Below, piece after piece: positions 7,682 through 15,968 of a DNA stretch of 64,000 nucleotides (position 1 is its first letter; each line of letters opens with the position of its first letter). Source of the DNA: Paenibacillus ihumii (GTDB lineage Bacteria > Bacillota > Bacilli > Paenibacillales > Paenibacillaceae). The position numbers and the translations under genes were made by a program. The stretch covers positions 1,054,117 through 1,118,116 of the forward strand of contig NZ_LN884299.1 of assembly GCF_001403875.1 (NCBI RefSeq), written 5' to 3'. Under the pieces are notes generated by a model, which did no database searches, was not told the origin of the DNA, and saw only the letters and a list, made by a program, of their open reading frames with translations.

Positions 7682-10120
7682 ATGCATTACATTGCCCATA
7701 TTAGAGAAGCGGATCGACAGCAACAGACAGTTGAAGAGCATTTATTAGGGGTAATGGCTCTAGCTGAAACATATGGAGAGAAGATAGGAATTAAGCATAT
7801 TACCGGATTGGCTGGTATGCTTCACGATTTAGGGAAGTACACGGACGAATTTAGGGAATATATTTTAAAAGCAATAGACAACCCGGATTCCCCACCGACT
7901 AAAGGCAGTGTTGATCATTCAACAGCAGGCGGGAAGCTATTATATCAACTTTTCCATACGAGCAAAGCGGTGAAGGAACATAGATACCGTGGAATTTTAG
8001 CGGAAGTCGTAGGAAACGCAATCATTTCTCATCATTCCTATTTACAGGATTTTTTGAGCCCAGAATTGGAATCCAAATATTTGCTTCGTGTAAGAGACAA
8101 GGAACTCGATAAGTTCGATGAGACCGTGGAGTTATTTTATAAGTATGTAATGAAGGAGCCTGAATTCTATCAATATGTGGATCAAGCCGCGGATGAACTG
8201 GAGAAATTTCTATCGAAAAATTCTTCAGCGAGTAACGAGAATAAACTGATGTTTTTAAGCAAATTTGTATTCAGTGCATTAATTGATGCCGATCGAACAG
8301 ACACCCGCCTGTTTGAAGAGAATATAGCGGAGAACTCTGTCCCGAAGGCAGACGAGCTTTTTGAGGCTTTTTACGACAGGCTTATGGCAAAAATGAATTC
8401 TTTTACCGTACAACCGGATGCCCTTTCCCGAATTAATCTATTAAGAAGAGAAATGTCCGAGCAGTGCGAACAATTTGCAGAGAAGCCATCTGGCATATAC
8501 ACCTTATCCATCCCGACGGGGGGCGGCAAAACTTTAGCGAGTCTAAGATATGCCCTCAAGCATGCCAAGCTATATAACAAAAAGCATATTATTTATGTTG
8601 TGCCGTATACGACGATTATTGAACAGAATGCGGAAGAAGTACGCAAGCTCTTAAAGGATGACATGCATATCTTAGAGCACCATTCGAACGTGATTGATGA
8701 TATGGATGAGGATGATGAACCATGGGACGGGATCATGAATGTTAAGCAGAAACTAAAACTGGCCAAAGATAACTGGGATGCCCCCATTATTTTCACAACG
8801 ATGGTTCAATTTTTAAATGTCTTCTATGCCAAAGGAAGCAGGAATATACGTCGGCTTCATAACTTAAGTGAATCGGTCATTATTTTTGATGAAGTGCAAA
8901 AGGTTCCTATTCCCTGTGTTTCTTTATTTAATCAGGCCCTGAATTTTTTAGAGGCTCATTGTCACTCTAGTATTGTACTTTGTACGGCAACTCAGCCGGC
9001 GCTGGATTTTGTAGAACATAAGCTTGATCTCAAACCAAATTCTGAGATGATATCGAATCTCCCACAGGTCATTGAGGCATTCAAACGGGTTGAAATTATT
9101 GATCATGCTTCAGATGAGGAATTTAACAATGAGAAGCTTGCGGATTTTATTGGCGAAAAATTGAATAAGCTTCAAAGTGTGCTGGTCATTTTGAATACAA
9201 AATCAGTTGTTAAGAGTTTATACCTTCAATTGAAAGAAAGGTATGGGGATATTCCTTTATATCACCTCAGTACATCTATGTGCGCTGCTCATCGAAATCA
9301 GATTTTGGAAGAAGTCCGGCAGCATCTTGAAAATAGAAATAGGGTTATATGTATCAGCACACAGTTAATAGAAGCGGGAGTAGATGTTAGCTTCGAATGC
9401 GTCATTCGTTCTCTTGCGGGTCTGGATTCGATTGCTCAAGCAGCGGGGAGATGTAACCGGCATGGAGAACAGGCCTTACGACAAGTGTATGTCATTGACC
9501 ATGTAGAAGAAAATTTGAAGCATCTGAAGGAAATCAGAATGGGTAAACAAATATCCAAAAAAATGCTCATCGATCTCAAGCGGGATCATACGGCGCATGG
9601 CGGGGATATTTTATCGGATGCAGCGATGGAGTGGTATTTTAAACAGCTTTATAGAGAATTTGATAATGATGTGGATTATTATATACCCCAACTACGGAAG
9701 AAAATGACGGAGCTGCTTTCGGCGGCTAAAACGGATAACACATATACTCAGGCTTTTTATAGCAAGCGAAACGAACCTTTGCCCTTGTTTCTGGCTAACA
9801 GTTATAGAACAGCGGCTGAGCATTTCCGGGTTATTGACGATCTTACCACGTCTGTTATTGTTCCTTATCATCATGAAGGAAAGGAGATTATTGCAGAGTT
9901 AAATGGTGAGAGAAGTATCGCTGACTTAACCCGTCTGTTACGGAGGGCGCAGCAATTTACGATTAACTTGTTTGATCATGAATTACAGTTATTATCCAAA
10001 AATAGCGGATTGGAAAGCTGCCTGGATGGGAAGGTGCTGGTATTAAAAGAAGGGGCTTATAACGAGGAGTTTGGATTGGATATCGAGAATGATAGTGGGT
10101 TTGATTTGAGTATAATTTAA
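7682..10120 (+). CDS. cas3: Type I-C CRISPR nuclease-helicase Cas3
   Basis: 812 residues from ATG 7682; the ATG at 7658 lies before the ribosome site GGAGGAGGGGG (7667-7677) and is rejected. The N-terminal HD nuclease has MLHDLGK (H48, D49), DHSTAGGK and ISHHS. The superfamily 2 helicase has Walker A PTGGGKT (about residues 278-284), FDEVQK (about 402), CTATQPA, STQLIEAGVDV and QAAGRCNRHG. Cas3 is recruited by DNA-bound Cascade, then unwinds and degrades the target. Both domains appear complete. The gene sits apart from the other cas genes, behind its own terminator and 217 bp of spacer DNA, so it is likely a separate transcription unit. Confidence 0.96.
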   Translation: MHYIAHIREADRQQQTVEEHLLGVMALAETYGEKIGIKHITGLAGMLHDLGKYTDEFREYILKAIDNPDSPPTKGSVDHSTAGGKLLYQLFHTSKAVKEHRYRGILAEVVGNAIISHHSYLQDFLSPELESKYLLRVRDKELDKFDETVELFYKYVMKEPEFYQYVDQAADELEKFLSKNSSASNENKLMFLSKFVFSALIDADRTDTRLFEENIAENSVPKADELFEAFYDRLMAKMNSFTVQPDALSRINLLRREMSEQCEQFAEKPSGIYTLSIPTGGGKTLASLRYALKHAKLYNKKHIIYVVPYTTIIEQNAEEVRKLLKDDMHILEHHSNVIDDMDEDDEPWDGIMNVKQKLKLAKDNWDAPIIFTTMVQFLNVFYAKGSRNIRRLHNLSESVIIFDEVQKVPIPCVSLFNQALNFLEAHCHSSIVLCTATQPALDFVEHKLDLKPNSEMISNLPQVIEAFKRVEIIDHASDEEFNNEKLADFIGEKLNKLQSVLVILNTKSVVKSLYLQLKERYGDIPLYHLSTSMCAAHRNQILEEVRQHLENRNRVICISTQLIEAGVDVSFECVIRSLAGLDSIAQAAGRCNRHGEQALRQVYVIDHVEENLKHLKEIRMGKQISKKMLIDLKRDHTAHGGDILSDAAMEWYFKQLYREFDNDVDYYIPQLRKKMTELLSAAKTDNTYTQAFYSKRNEPLPLFLANSYRTAAEHFRVIDDLTTSVIVPYHHEGKEIIAELNGERSIADLTRLLRRAQQFTINLFDHELQLLSKNSGLESCLDGKVLVLKEGAYNEEFGLDIENDSGFDLSII

Positions 10121-10209
10121 AAACCTATCTTAATTTAGATAGGTTTTCACATAATACAATATATTTTTCAATCCACGCTATTTACAGTTAAGACCCTGTA
10201 TCTAGCGAC
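10119..10209 (-). ncRNA. Candidate crRNA-like autoregulatory guide RNA (creR-like)
   Basis: On the minus strand, an extended -10 box TGT-TATAAT (10223-10215) is followed by a transcript starting near 10209. It reads GTCGCTA (10209-10203), an elongated hairpin (outer stem CGCTA/TAGCG, inner stem TACAG/CTGTA at 10200-10196 and 10187-10183), then TGGATTGAAAA (10175-10165), a pseudo-spacer from 10164, and a terminator (10147-10119). The CRISPR repeat here begins GTCGC, forms a stem ending GCG at base 21, and has the 11-nt handle TGGATTGAAAT, so this RNA copies repeat ends, stem position and handle except for the last base. Pseudo-spacer bases 1-15 match plus-strand 10250-10264 next to a TTC PAM, with a mismatch only at position 6. 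I infer that Cas5c processes it and Cascade uses it to bind the cas5c promoter. Confidence 0.75.
10121..10147. terminator. Bidirectional terminator between cas3 and the antisense guide RNA
   Basis: A 10-11 bp stem (10121-10130 with 10137-10147, 6-nt loop) starts one base after the cas3 stop. It is followed by TTTT on the plus strand and preceded by AAAAA, giving UUUUU on the minus strand, so it can end cas3 and the antisense RNA starting near 10209. Confidence 0.8.
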
Positions 10210-10246
10210 AAATTATTATAACATAGTCAAAAGTGATATATTATAG

Positions 10247-10296
10247 TTCATATAATGTATTATGATATTTACATAACCTAAATTGTGGGATATTAT
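10247..10296 (+). promoter_or_regulatory. cas5c operon promoter overlapped by a self-target of the guide RNA
   Basis: A sigma-A promoter is visible: -35 TTTACA (10268-10273), 17-bp spacer, -10 TATTAT (10291-10296), predicting a start near 10303 and a leader of about 35 nt to the cas5c ATG. Upstream lies TTC (10247-10249), the usual type I-C PAM, followed by ATATAATGTATTATG (10250-10264), which matches the antisense RNA's guide. A full protospacer would cover about 10250-10284, including the -35 box. A second -10-like TATAAT lies at 10251-10256 without a good -35. Confidence 0.7.
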
Positions 10297-10337
10297 AGAG
10301 TTGTTAAAATACCATAATGAGGAAGGAGGTGAGTTCT

Positions 10338-11057
10338 ATGCGAAATTCAATCGAATTCGAGGTATACGGTGACTATGCGCTGTTCACCGATCCGCTAACC
10401 AAAATGGGCGGAGAGAAGCTGAGCTACCAGATCCCCACGTACCAGTCGCTCAAGGGAATGCTTGAAAGCGTTTACTGGAAACCGACTTTGATTATGATCG
10501 TCGATGAAGTTCGAGTGATGAATGCGATACGCATGGAATCCAAGGGCATTCGTCCCATTGATTATAGCGGCGGGAATACCCTAGCAAATTACACTTATAT
10601 AAGGCAACCAAGGTATCAGGTTAGAGCGCATTTCGAATTTAATATGAATCGTCGAGACATGGCCTATGATCGTAACGAACACAAGCATCATAACATGCTG
10701 AAGCGAGCGGTTAAGGCCGGAGGACGCAGAGATATTTTCCTTGGGACGCGGGAATGTCAGGGCTATGTTGAACCTTGCGTGTTTGGAGAAGGCAAAGGAG
10801 CTTATGACGATGTAGAAGAATTGCATTTTGGTCATATGGTACACGGCATCAATTACCCGGATGAGACGGGCAGAGATCAGATGGAAGTCCGTTTATGGAA
10901 CCCTGTAATGAGAAACGGCATCATCCAATTTATACGACCAGAAGAATGCACGCAGGTTCGCAAAATTTCCGATATGAAGCCGAAGTCGTTCAATCAAGCC
11001 AATGTTGAATCTGTTGAGGATTTATACGCACAAATTGGAGAGGAGGGCAAGGGATGA
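10338..11057 (+). CDS. cas5c: Cas5c (Cas5d), Cascade subunit and pre-crRNA endonuclease
   Basis: 239 residues from ATG 10338, chosen because AGGAAGGAGGTGAG lies just before it; the ATG at 10317 falls before that ribosome site. In type I-C systems, which lack Cas6, Cas5c cuts pre-crRNA at the 3' base of the repeat stem, leaving an 11-nt 5' handle, and then stays on the handle in Cascade. The RAMP-like N-terminus ([15 protein letters not shown]) and the [13 protein letters not shown] region fit the family, as does the length. It is the first gene of a tightly overlapping cas operon; its stop overlaps the cas8c start (ATGA). Confidence 0.93.
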   Translation: MRNSIEFEVYGDYALFTDPLTKMGGEKLSYQIPTYQSLKGMLESVYWKPTLIMIVDEVRVMNAIRMESKGIRPIDYSGGNTLANYTYIRQPRYQVRAHFEFNMNRRDMAYDRNEHKHHNMLKRAVKAGGRRDIFLGTRECQGYVEPCVFGEGKGAYDDVEELHFGHMVHGINYPDETGRDQMEVRLWNPVMRNGIIQFIRPEECTQVRKISDMKPKSFNQANVESVEDLYAQIGEEGKG

Positions 11058-12961
11058 GCTGGTTATTGCATTTATATGAGACTTATGAATCGAATTTGGA
11101 TCGTGTCGGTGAAATTGAGAAGAAATACAATGATCGTGAGTATACCCTTCTGCCCGTCTCCCATACAACGCAGAATGCGCATATTGAAGTAGAAGTCACT
11201 GAAGATGGAGAGTTTCACTCCGCGTTCATTATTGATAAAAATGATGCGAGTACTCTTATACCGTGCACAGAGGAATCAGCAAGCCGGGCTGGATCAAAAA
11301 TAGCGCCTTACCCGCTGCACGATAAATTAAGCTATGTTGCTGGAGATTTTGTTGCTTATGGCGGGCAAATCAAGAAAGAAGAGCCATTTACATATTACAT
11401 CAAACAACTGGAAGATTGGGCTCAATCTCCTTACGCTACAGCCAAGGTTCGAAGCATTTATAACTATTTAAGAAAAGGACAATTAATTAAGGACCTAGTT
11501 CAGGCGAAGATTTTATGCGTTGATGCGAATAACAAGCTAATTGAGAAATGGGATAGCAGATACGAATCGCTGTATCCCGAGAAACCTCTTATTTTCTCAA
11601 CGGTAACCGGGGGGCAAGACAGTGCATTTATTCGCTTCAATGTGCACTCTCCCAAAGATATTTTAACAAAAGTGTGGAAAGACCGGGAGATGTACGATTC
11701 CTTCATTAGATATTACCAGGATTTATTGGGCGGCGAAGAAATTTGTTACGTAACAGGTAAAAATCTGCCGAGCACGGACAAGCATGCGAATAAAATCAGG
11801 AATGCTGCGGATAAGGCAAAGCTCATATCAGCTAACGATACTAGCGGTTTTACGTTCAGGGGCCGTTTTAATCAAAGTAACGAAGTCGCCAGTATCAGCT
11901 ACGAAGTATCTCAAAAAGCTCATAATGCCTTGAAGTGGCTCATTAACCGCCAAGCCAAAATTATAGACCAACGCGTATTTCTGGTATGGGGCAACGACAT
12001 GCCGGATCTCGCGGACCCGACAGAAGACACTTACTCCATTGATCCTACGCCTGTTACGGTGGTACAAAAAAAGTCATTTACAAACCAGGAATTTGCAAAT
12101 GAGGTTTCTAAGGCTTTGGAAGGGTATAGAAACGATATTTCATCGGAATCCCAAGTCAACATCATGATTCTTGACTCGGCCACAACTGGACGAATGGCTG
12201 TATTGTACTATCGGCACATGGATAAAGAGATGTATTTGGACAGACTGGTGAAGTGGCACTCGACCTGTGTATGGCTGCATCGTTATCGGAAGAATGAACA
12301 AGGTGAATTTGTTCAATTCTATGGGGCTCCGGCTACCAAGGATATTGCTTTCGCAGCGTATGGGCCAAGAGCTAATGAGAAAGTCGTAAAAGGATTAATG
12401 GAGCGCATGCTGCCATGCATTGTGGATGATCTTAAAATTCCTCAAGACATTGTGACTAGCGTATATCAGCGAGCCTCCAATCCGGTTTCTATGGAGAAAT
12501 GGGAGTGGGAGAAGACATTGAGTATTGCCTGCGCCCTAATTAACAGACAGGAGGGATTCAATTTGGCATTAGACACGGAAAGTAATGATCGCGACTATCT
12601 ATTCGGACGATTATTGGCGGTTGCGGATGTCTTAGAAAGATCGGCACTAGGGCGGGAAGAGACGCGAGCGAGCAATGCCATTCGTTATATGAACGCTTTT
12701 TCTCGGCACCCCGCAAGAACCTGGATGACGATTCAACAGAGCTTGCAGCCTTATCAGGCCCGAATGGGAACGAAAGCTTCATACTTATCAAAAATCATTG
12801 ATGAAGTGGCTTCTAGAATAAAGATCGAAGATTTCAACAACAAACCGCTATCTGGCAAATATTTATTGGGTTTCTATAGTCAACGACATGAGCTCTATCA
12901 GAAAAGGGAAAATAATAAAGATGCTATAGAAGCGTCTAATGAAGAGGAGAAATCAATATGA
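11054..12961 (+). CDS. cas8c: Cas8c (Csd1), large subunit of type I-C Cascade
   Basis: 635 residues, typical for Csd1/Cas8c. The large subunit recognises the PAM, helps open the DNA and recruits Cas3; in I-C systems an internal start in this gene is known to yield a small Cas11c subunit, whose exact start I could not fix here. Family-like stretches are the N-terminus [29 protein letters not shown] and the C-terminal [16 protein letters not shown] ending ([10 protein letters not shown]). The gene overlaps cas5c and cas7 by four bases on each side (ATGA), which indicates translational coupling. Confidence 0.94.
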   Translation: MSWLLHLYETYESNLDRVGEIEKKYNDREYTLLPVSHTTQNAHIEVEVTEDGEFHSAFIIDKNDASTLIPCTEESASRAGSKIAPYPLHDKLSYVAGDFVAYGGQIKKEEPFTYYIKQLEDWAQSPYATAKVRSIYNYLRKGQLIKDLVQAKILCVDANNKLIEKWDSRYESLYPEKPLIFSTVTGGQDSAFIRFNVHSPKDILTKVWKDREMYDSFIRYYQDLLGGEEICYVTGKNLPSTDKHANKIRNAADKAKLISANDTSGFTFRGRFNQSNEVASISYEVSQKAHNALKWLINRQAKIIDQRVFLVWGNDMPDLADPTEDTYSIDPTPVTVVQKKSFTNQEFANEVSKALEGYRNDISSESQVNIMILDSATTGRMAVLYYRHMDKEMYLDRLVKWHSTCVWLHRYRKNEQGEFVQFYGAPATKDIAFAAYGPRANEKVVKGLMERMLPCIVDDLKIPQDIVTSVYQRASNPVSMEKWEWEKTLSIACALINRQEGFNLALDTESNDRDYLFGRLLAVADVLERSALGREETRASNAIRYMNAFSRHPARTWMTIQQSLQPYQARMGTKASYLSKIIDEVASRIKIEDFNNKPLSGKYLLGFYSQRHELYQKRENNKDAIEASNEEEKSI

Positions 12962-13821
12962 CCATTTTAGATCATAAAATAGATTTTGCCGTAGTTCTGT
13001 CTGTGACGAATGCCAATCCCAACGGGGATCCGTTAAATGGAAACCGTCCTAGACAAAATTATGATGGTCACGGTGAAATCTCGGATGTAGCGATCAAACG
13101 TAAAATCAGGAACCGTCTACAAGACATGGGAGAATCCATATTTGTTCAGTCCAACGACCGCAAGTCAGATTCGTTTAACAGTTTGAGAGAGAGGGCGGAT
13201 GCCAACGCAGAATTGGAGAAAATTCTAAAGTCCAAGACCAGCTCGAGTGATGATTTTGCTAGAATAGCATGCCAAGAATGGCTGGATGTTCGCAGCTTTG
13301 GGCAAGTATTTGCTTTTAAAAGCTCTGACAAAGGCGGGGGTGTCTCTGTCGGTGTAAGAGGGCCAGTATCCATTCACACGGCTGTTAGTGTTGATCCTAT
13401 TAATATTACAAGTATGCAAATTACGAAGAGCGTCAACTCCGAACCGGGGAAAGAGCGCGGTTCAGATACGATGGGAATGAAGCACCGCGTAGACTTTGGG
13501 CTGTATGTTTTCTATGGAAGTATTAATACGCAATTGGCGGAGAAAACCGGATTTACGCAAGAGGATGCGAACAAGATGAAGCAGGCGCTGGTCACTCTGT
13601 TTGAAAATGACGCGTCGGCAGCAAGGCCGGATGGGAGTATGGAGATTCATAAGGTCTATTGGTGGGAGCATAATTCCAAGCTTGGCCAGTATTCTTCTGC
13701 CAAAGTCCATCGTTCGCTGAAGGTGACGCCTAGATCGGAAGAGCCTAAATCTTTCGAGGATTATTCGCTTGAACTTATTGAATTAGAAGGATTAAAGGTT
13801 GAAGTGATAGATGGCCTTTAA
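12958..13821 (+). CDS. cas7c: Cas7 (Csd2), Cascade backbone subunit
   Basis: 287 residues. It has the Csd2/Cas7 signature NANPNGDPLNGNRPR near the N-terminus, VRSFGQVFAF and ITKSVN, and a histidine-rich KVYWWEHNSK segment, all usual in type I-C Cas7. Several copies line the crRNA spacer in Cascade. The start overlaps the cas8c stop (ATGA) and its end overlaps cas4 by 11 bases. Confidence 0.95.
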   Translation: MTILDHKIDFAVVLSVTNANPNGDPLNGNRPRQNYDGHGEISDVAIKRKIRNRLQDMGESIFVQSNDRKSDSFNSLRERADANAELEKILKSKTSSSDDFARIACQEWLDVRSFGQVFAFKSSDKGGGVSVGVRGPVSIHTAVSVDPINITSMQITKSVNSEPGKERGSDTMGMKHRVDFGLYVFYGSINTQLAEKTGFTQEDANKMKQALVTLFENDASAARPDGSMEIHKVYWWEHNSKLGQYSSAKVHRSLKVTPRSEEPKSFEDYSLELIELEGLKVEVIDGL

Positions 13822-14470
13822 GGAAGATGACGATTACCTCATGTTATCGGGGATACAGCATTTTCAATTTTGCAAACGACAGTGGGCGCTTATTCATATT
13901 GAGCAGCAATGGGAAGAGAACGTCAGAACGATTGAAGGACAATATCTCCATCAGAAGGCGGATCAGCCATTTATCAGAGAGAAGCGTAGGGACAAACTCG
14001 TTGTAAGAGCAATGCCCGTCAAGTCTGATGAACTTAAGATCACAGGTATATGCGATGTAGTAGAATTCGTTAAGGACGATGAGGGTGTAGAGATTCATGG
14101 TGCTGAAGGGAAATATCGAGCATATCCGGTTGAATACAAGCGGGGAAAACCAAAGTTGAATGATGCTGACTTATTGCAACTAACTGCTCAGGCCATATGT
14201 CTGGAAGAAATGCTGTTATGCAATATAGACAAAGGTTTTATGTTTTATAATGAAATAAAGCATAGAGTCGAGGTTGAATTAACTGCCGAAATGAAAGGTA
14301 AAGTGAGAATGCTCGTTTCCGAAATGCAGGATTACTACATCCGTAGACTGACACCAAAAGTCAAGACGGGTTCTTTTTGCAACAGCTGTTCCCTTCATTT
14401 GATTTGTTTGCCAGAATTAATGAATAAAAGATCTGTAAAGAGCTATATTGAAGGGAAAATTAAGGAATGA
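13811..14470 (+). CDS. cas4: Cas4 adaptation nuclease
   Basis: 219 residues. A RecB-type nuclease core is visible (GICDVVEF, VEYKRGKPK, then the LLQLTAQA helix), together with the Fe-S cysteines: one near the N-terminus (QFCKRQW) and three near the C-terminus (FCNSCSLHLICLP). Cas4 works with Cas1-Cas2 to trim prespacers and select those next to a PAM in the right orientation. The 11-base overlap with cas7 and the four-base overlap with cas1 place it firmly in the operon. Confidence 0.95.
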   Translation: MAFKEDDDYLMLSGIQHFQFCKRQWALIHIEQQWEENVRTIEGQYLHQKADQPFIREKRRDKLVVRAMPVKSDELKITGICDVVEFVKDDEGVEIHGAEGKYRAYPVEYKRGKPKLNDADLLQLTAQAICLEEMLLCNIDKGFMFYNEIKHRVEVELTAEMKGKVRMLVSEMQDYYIRRLTPKVKTGSFCNSCSLHLICLPELMNKRSVKSYIEGKIKE

Positions 14471-15498
14471 AAAAGCTGCTGAACACCCTATTTATTACGC
14501 AACCAGATGTTTACTTATCCTTAGATGGAGATAATGTTGTTCTTCTCAAGGAGCAGGAGAAGCTCGGAAGGCTGCCGCTTCACAATCTGGAGTCTATTGT
14601 AGCATTTGGTTATACGGGGGCAAGTCCAGCGTTCATGGGGTATTGCGCGGACAGGAATATTTCATTGGTGTTTCTTACGATGAGCGGAAGATTTCTGGCT
14701 AGAGTTATTGGAGCAAGCAAAGGCAATGTAGTTCTACGGAAGAAACAGTACCTTCTTTCGGAAAACAAGTTGCTTTCCACTAAAATTGCCCGGAATTTCA
14801 TTGTAGGCAAAATTTTCAATCATAAATGGATGATTGAGAGAATGACCCGGGACTACCCGCTGCGTGTGAATGTAGATCAATTTAAAGAAGTGTCCCAGCA
14901 CCTGTCGTCTATTATGATGGATGTACGAGCATGCGAGGATCTGGAGCGATTAAGGGGCTTAGAGGGTCAAGCGGCTGTCAGCTACAATGCATTGCTGGAT
15001 CAAATGATTCTGCAGCAGAAAGAACATTTTTATTTCCGTACCCGTTCAAGAAGACCGCCATTGGATAACGTAAATGCTATGTTGTCGCTAGCTTATACGT
15101 TGTTAGCTAACGATACGGCATCAGCCTTAGAAGCGGTGGGGCTTGATGCATATGTTGGTTTTTTACATCAGGATCGCCCCGGACGAGCTTCTTTAGCCTT
15201 AGATGTCATGGAAGAGCTTCGAGGAATCTACGCTGACAAGTTCGTTCTAACTTTAATTAACAAGAAAATCGTCAATCATGAGGACTTCCTTCATAAAGAG
15301 AATGGTGCTGTGATCATGGCGGATGAAGCAAGAAAAAAATTCTTAGCAGCTTGGCAGAACAAGAAGCAAGAGAAGATTACACATCCGTATCTTGGCGAGA
15401 AAATGTCTTGGGGACTCGTACCTTATGCACAGGCATTGCTTCTGGCGCGTCATTTACGTAATGACTTGGATGAATATCCTCCATTTCTATGGAAGTAG
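14467..15498 (+). CDS. cas1: Cas1 integrase (type I-C)
   Basis: 343 residues, normal length. The metal-binding residues are in LRGLEGQAAVSYN (Glu) and in AVGLDAYVGFLHQDRPGR followed by LALDVMEEL (His, Asp). Cas1 with Cas2 inserts new spacers at the leader end of the array. The start overlaps the cas4 stop as ATGA; cas2 follows after nine bases. Confidence 0.96.
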   Translation: MKKLLNTLFITQPDVYLSLDGDNVVLLKEQEKLGRLPLHNLESIVAFGYTGASPAFMGYCADRNISLVFLTMSGRFLARVIGASKGNVVLRKKQYLLSENKLLSTKIARNFIVGKIFNHKWMIERMTRDYPLRVNVDQFKEVSQHLSSIMMDVRACEDLERLRGLEGQAAVSYNALLDQMILQQKEHFYFRTRSRRPPLDNVNAMLSLAYTLLANDTASALEAVGLDAYVGFLHQDRPGRASLALDVMEELRGIYADKFVLTLINKKIVNHEDFLHKENGAVIMADEARKKFLAAWQNKKQEKITHPYLGEKMSWGLVPYAQALLLARHLRNDLDEYPPFLWK

Positions 15499-15507
15499 GT
15501 GTGAGAT

Positions 15508-15798
15508 ATGCTAGTATTAATTACGTATGATGTAAGTACGGTGAGCGGTGCGGGGCAGCGCAGATTGCGAAGGGTATCCAAGGTATGCCAAAACTATGGA
15601 CAGCGCGTACAAAATTCAGTATTTGAATGTGTGGTCGATGCCGCTCAATTTGCAACTCTAAAGCTAAAGCTTATGGACATTATCGATCCTGACCAGGATA
15701 GCCTCCGTTTCTATCAGCTCGGGAATAACTATCGGAATAAGGTTGAGCACATCGGTGTCAAAGAGTCACTAGATTTGGAAGGGCCCCTAATTTTGTAA
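15508..15798 (+). CDS. cas2: Cas2 integration subunit
   Basis: 96 residues, a ferredoxin-like protein beginning MLVLITYDVST with the conserved Asp at residue 8, and GQRVQNSVFECVVD in the middle, as usual for Cas2. It forms the core of the Cas1-Cas2 integrase. It is the last gene of the cas operon and is followed directly by a conserved-looking hairpin and the CRISPR leader. Confidence 0.96.
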   Translation: MLVLITYDVSTVSGAGQRRLRRVSKVCQNYGQRVQNSVFECVVDAAQFATLKLKLMDIIDPDQDSLRFYQLGNNYRNKVEHIGVKESLDLEGPLIL

Positions 15799-15843
15799 GG
15801 TGCGAATGTGAAGCGAACATGATTCTCCAGGGACATTCGCACC
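15799..15843 (+). other. Inverted repeat immediately after cas2
   Basis: A perfect 11-bp inverted repeat, GGTGCGAATGT (15799-15809) and ACATTCGCACC (15833-15843), starts at the base after the cas2 stop with a 23-nt loop. There is no T-run, so it is not a simple terminator. From memory, similar hairpins occur behind cas2 in other type I-C loci, but I could not verify this. Confidence 0.7.
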
Positions 15844-15968
15844 AGATAATAAACTTTAATTATCTAAGATGGAAAAATATACATGACTAAAATTTGATAT
15901 TATTACGATTATTAGCATAAAAGTTGTTTTATTTGCGTCTATAGCGTCAATATACGTTATAAATCGCA
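15844..15968 (+). promoter_or_regulatory. CRISPR leader
   Basis: A 125-bp AT-rich stretch between the cas2 hairpin and the first repeat. TTGATA followed after 17 bp by ATAAAA (about 15895-15923) and a TATAAA close to the first repeat are possible promoter elements for the array. The leader is on this side because the repeats at the far end are degenerate. Confidence 0.7.

Noticed and set aside
10161..10180. Partial repeat between cas3 and cas5c read as a dead CRISPR remnant
   Set aside because: A dead remnant would not be expected to keep a promoter, a remodelled but paired hairpin, the exact handle, a terminator and a PAM-adjacent match in the promoter next door.
10251..10256. TATAAT as the cas5c -10 box
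   Set aside because: It lacks a usable -35 at 16-18 bp; TTTACA-17-TATTAT further down is a better promoter. It is kept only as part of the guide target.
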